Assembly: GCF_025141935.1 (NCBI RefSeq)
Contig: NZ_CP081120.1
Coordinates: 434,001 to 498,000, forward strand
Direction of reading: 5' to 3'
From: Sulfitobacter sp. S190
GTDB taxonomy: Bacteria; Pseudomonadota; Alphaproteobacteria; Rhodobacterales; Rhodobacteraceae
Length of the DNA: 64,000 bases
Shown: one piece after another, positions 61,887-64,000 of the stretch
Numbering within the stretch: position 1 is the stretch's first letter
Layout of the letters: every line of letters starts with the position of its first letter
The notes under the pieces: generated by a model
The model's database searches: none
The model's input: the letters and a program-made list of their open reading frames with translations, nothing else
What the model was told of the DNA's origin: nothing
Translations under genes and position numbers: made by a program

Positions 61887-62501
61887 CTAGGCGCGTTCAA
61901 ACGCCAGTCGGCCCGCCAGCAGGGCGAACACGGCGGCAAAGGACCGGCCCAGCCACGTCATGACCCGTTCGGACCCCAGAAGCCATTGACGTGCGGCGGC
62001 GGCGAAGATGCCGTAGCCCATGAAGATCACGAAGGTCAGCGCCATGAACACCGCCCCCAGCAGCGCCATTTCGGCGGTGGCCGTGGCGGCGGACCCGCTG
62101 AGGAAAGGCGGCAGCAGCGCCAGAAAGAAGATCGACAGTTTCGGGTTTAGGATGTTGATGAGCGCGCCGCGCCGCGCGATCACCCAGCCGCTTTGCGCGC
62201 GGTTGTCGGCACGCACGTTGAGCGTTCCGCCCGCGGTCAGGCTTTGCCAAGCCAGATACAGAAGATAGGCGACGCCCGCCCATTTCACCACGCTGAACAG
62301 CAGTGCGGAGGTGTGCAGGACCGCCGCCAGCCCCAGCGTTGCCGCCGCCAGATGCGGCACGATCCCGAAGGTGCAGCCCGCCGCCGCCCAAAGCGCCGCC
62401 CGCCGTCCCTGTCCCAGCCCGAGGGCCAGCGTATAGATGACCCCGGTGCCGGGAATGACGACGACCACCAGAGCGGTGAGCAGAAATTGGAAGGTGATCA
62501 T
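61887..62501 (-). CDS. LysE family translocator
   Basis: This encodes 204 residues with five to six membrane helices. The VVVIPGTGVIYTLALGLGQG region and the later ALINILNPKLSIFFLALLP segment (NPK motif) fit the LysE/RhtB exporter family, which exports amino acids. The substrate is unknown. It lies 36 bases upstream of the DUF3429 gene on the same strand. Confidence 0.9.
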   Translation of the reverse strand: MITFQFLLTALVVVVIPGTGVIYTLALGLGQGRRAALWAAAGCTFGIVPHLAAATLGLAAVLHTSALLFSVVKWAGVAYLLYLAWQSLTAGGTLNVRADNRAQSGWVIARRGALINILNPKLSIFFLALLPPFLSGSAATATAEMALLGAVFMALTFVIFMGYGIFAAAARQWLLGSERVMTWLGRSFAAVFALLAGRLAFERA

Positions 62502-62558
62502 GGGGGCGGCCTCCTGCGGTTTTGCAGACTGTCCGCCTATTTGCGGCGTCTGTCCAGA

Positions 62559-63509
62559 TCAGGCCGGTTCGCGCAGCACGCGGGGCACTTTGAATTCCAC
62601 GTTTTCCACGGCGGTTTCCACCAGTTCACGGGTCACGTCGTAGCGCGCGCCGAAGGCGTCGATGACTTCGTTGATCAGCACTTCGGGGGCGGATGCGCCG
62701 GCGGTGATGCCGACGCTGGAGATGCCGTCCAGCGCCCGCCAGTCAATGTCATCGGCACGCTGCACCAGTTGGGCATAGGCGCAGCCCGCGCGGGCGCCGA
62801 CCTCGACCAGCCGTTTGGAATTGGAGGAATTGGGCGCCCCCACCACCAGCATCGCGTCGCATTTGGGCGCCATCGCCTTGACCGCCTCCTGGCGGTTGGT
62901 GGTGGCGTAGCAGATGTCTTCCTTGTGGGGGCCGACGATATCGGGAAACCGCGCCTGCAGGGCGGCCACGATATCGGCGGTATCATCGACGCTGAGCGTG
63001 GTTTGCGTGACATAGGCGAGTTTGGAGGGATCGCGCACATCGACCCGCGCCACGTCGGCGGGGGTTTCGACAAGCAGCACCTCGCCCTCGGGCAGCTGGC
63101 CCATGGTGCCCACGGTTTCGGGGTGACCCGCGTGGCCGATCATGATCATCTGCAAGCCCGCGTCGGCGTGACGCTGCGCTTCGATGTGGACTTTGCTGAC
63201 CAGCGGGCAGGTGGCATCGACATAGACCATGTTGCGGGCCTGCGCGGCGGAGGGCACCGATTTGGGCACCCCGTGCGCCGAAAAGATCACCGGACGGTCA
63301 TCGGGACATTCGGACAGTTCTTCGACAAAGACGGCGCCCTTGTCGCGCAGCCCGTCGACGACGAATTTGTTATGCACGATTTCGTGCCGCACAAAGACCG
63401 GCGCGCCCCATTTTTCGATCGCCATCTCGACGATCTTGATCGCCCGGTCGACGCCCGCGCAGAACCCGCGTGGCGCGGCAAGGTAGAGGGTGAGAGGGGG
63501 CTTGGTCAT
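62559..63509 (-). CDS. ispH: 4-hydroxy-3-methylbut-2-enyl diphosphate reductase
   Basis: This encodes 316 residues and catalyses the last step of the MEP isoprenoid pathway using a [4Fe-4S] cluster. The cluster cysteines are in [23 protein letters not shown] and [11 protein letters not shown]. The substrate residues are in [11 protein letters not shown]. The start at 63509 is chosen because the enzyme begins [17 protein letters not shown]; the frame upstream is rejected. Confidence 0.97.
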   Translation of the reverse strand: MTKPPLTLYLAAPRGFCAGVDRAIKIVEMAIEKWGAPVFVRHEIVHNKFVVDGLRDKGAVFVEELSECPDDRPVIFSAHGVPKSVPSAAQARNMVYVDATCPLVSKVHIEAQRHADAGLQMIMIGHAGHPETVGTMGQLPEGEVLLVETPADVARVDVRDPSKLAYVTQTTLSVDDTADIVAALQARFPDIVGPHKEDICYATTNRQEAVKAMAPKCDAMLVVGAPNSSNSKRLVEVGARAGCAYAQLVQRADDIDWRALDGISSVGITAGASAPEVLINEVIDAFGARYDVTRELVETAVENVEFKVPRVLREPA

Positions 63510-63578
63510 GGTGTGTCTCCGGTCGTTGCGGCGCATCCTAACCGCTTTGTCCGGCGGGGTGAATGCCGCGCGACCGTC

Positions 63579-64000
63579 CTAGCGCAGCAGGGTCGTCGCC
63601 TGCACCGCGTTGGTCACGCCGAGCTTTTTGTAGCCTGCTTTGACGTAGCCCGACAGGGTGTTGACCGATATGCCGCAAATCTGCGCGCTTTCGGCGCGGG
63701 TCTTGCCCTGACACAGCAGCAAGATGACTTCGGTCTCGCGAGCTGTCAGCGCATCGAACACCGGCGGCAGTTCGCGCCCGACGAGACCCGGGCGCGTGTC
63801 GGAAGCGGACGGCATTGCGGCGGGGGAGTTCAGCTCCTCGATCCGGCGGTGCACGATCATGCAAAAGAGCCGCAGCTCTTCGGCGCGCCGCGAGACGTTT
63901 TTTTCGAATTCGACCAGCGCCTGTCCGTTGCCCAGCAAAAAGCAACCGAAACGGGCGGCCCCCATCAGGCGCATCGGAATGCCCAGACCGGCCCGGAACC
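63579..64000 (-). CDS. LuxR family transcriptional regulator, C-terminal part (partial)
   Basis: The gene continues past the right edge of the window, so the start is not seen. The visible 140 residues end in a LuxR/FixJ helix-turn-helix: LTARETEVILLLCQGKTRAE followed by a segment with ISVNTLSGYVKAGYKKLGV. The part before it (LGIPMRLMGAARFGC) could be the end of an effector domain. An autoinducer-sensing role cannot be judged from this fragment. Confidence 0.85.
   Translation of the reverse strand, partial: FRAGLGIPMRLMGAARFGCFLLGNGQALVEFEKNVSRRAEELRLFCMIVHRRIEELNSPAAMPSASDTRPGLVGRELPPVFDALTARETEVILLLCQGKTRAESAQICGISVNTLSGYVKAGYKKLGVTNAVQATTLLR

Overview
The window is a stretch of core chromosome from a GC-rich alphaproteobacterium, most likely a marine member of the Rhodobacteraceae (Roseobacter group). 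Evidence for this is the MipZ division ATPase, an F0-only ATP synthase operon (atpI-B-E-b'-b) separate from F1, a membrane-anchored CycM-type cytochrome c, a TRAP transporter, a yejABEF operon, BluB and CobC/CobD cobalamin genes, and a ffh to rplS ribosome and secretion gene block. I cannot fix the genus. I see no insertion sequence, prophage, integrase or CRISPR array. Coding density is very high and many neighbouring genes overlap by 1-8 bases.

Layout. 1-6.6 kb: start of dnaX, a DUF202 protein, a zinc metallopeptidase, the SRP RNA gene ffs with promoter and terminator, a 5'-nucleotidase-like enzyme, nudC, an SRPBCC protein, pheA and a membrane cytochrome c. 6.8-13.6 kb: yejABEF oligopeptide ABC transporter followed by an ABC membrane domain with no ATPase. 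13.6-19.4 kb: D,D-carboxypeptidase, HAD phosphatase, clpS, an RsmC-like methyltransferase, a degenerate SDR, hemF and a CAU-anticodon tRNA. 19.6-26.2 kb: TRAP transporter, a Tat-exported ABC binding protein and a cytosine-deaminase-like amidohydrolase. 26.3-30.5 kb: EamA exporter, mipZ, an SbtA-like bicarbonate permease divergent from a LysR regulator, and a small NTF2-like protein.

30.5-38.2 kb is one long minus-strand block read ffh - NIPSNAP - GNAT - chorismate mutase - rpsP - bluB - 49-aa membrane protein - rimM - two sulfotransferase-like genes - trmD - rplS - rpmE. It combines SRP, ribosome assembly and tRNA modification genes with several insertions. 38.4-41.5 kb: azoR with a divergent LysR gene, a second EamA exporter, two tandem 22-24 aa membrane peptides and an ArsR regulator. 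41.7-44.4 kb: F0 ATP synthase. 44.5-50 kb: a 50-aa secreted acidic peptide, a FadR-type regulator, a lipoprotein and smc. 50-55.7 kb: rhodanese, lytic transglycosylase, cobD-cobC, a degenerate receiver protein, a glutathionyl-hydroquinone reductase and a small unknown. 55.7-64 kb: MalY/PatB-type C-S lyase, three tandem peptide deformylase genes plus fmt, a TRIC-type channel, rnhA, a methyltransferase, DUF3429 and LysE membrane proteins, ispH and the C-terminal part of a LuxR regulator.

The most unusual items are: (1) the triple def array, whose third copy has HQxxH in place of the catalytic HExxH; (2) two tandem, sequence-related membrane micropeptides that the usual gene-length cutoffs miss; (3) a pair of sulfotransferase-like paralogues and a bluB plus micropeptide insertion inside the rpsP-rimM-trmD-rplS operon; (4) several apparent pseudoenzymes (SDR without the YxxxK lysine, a receiver without its lysine, an ABC membrane half without an ATPase); and (5) clear palindromic operators beside four regulator genes.
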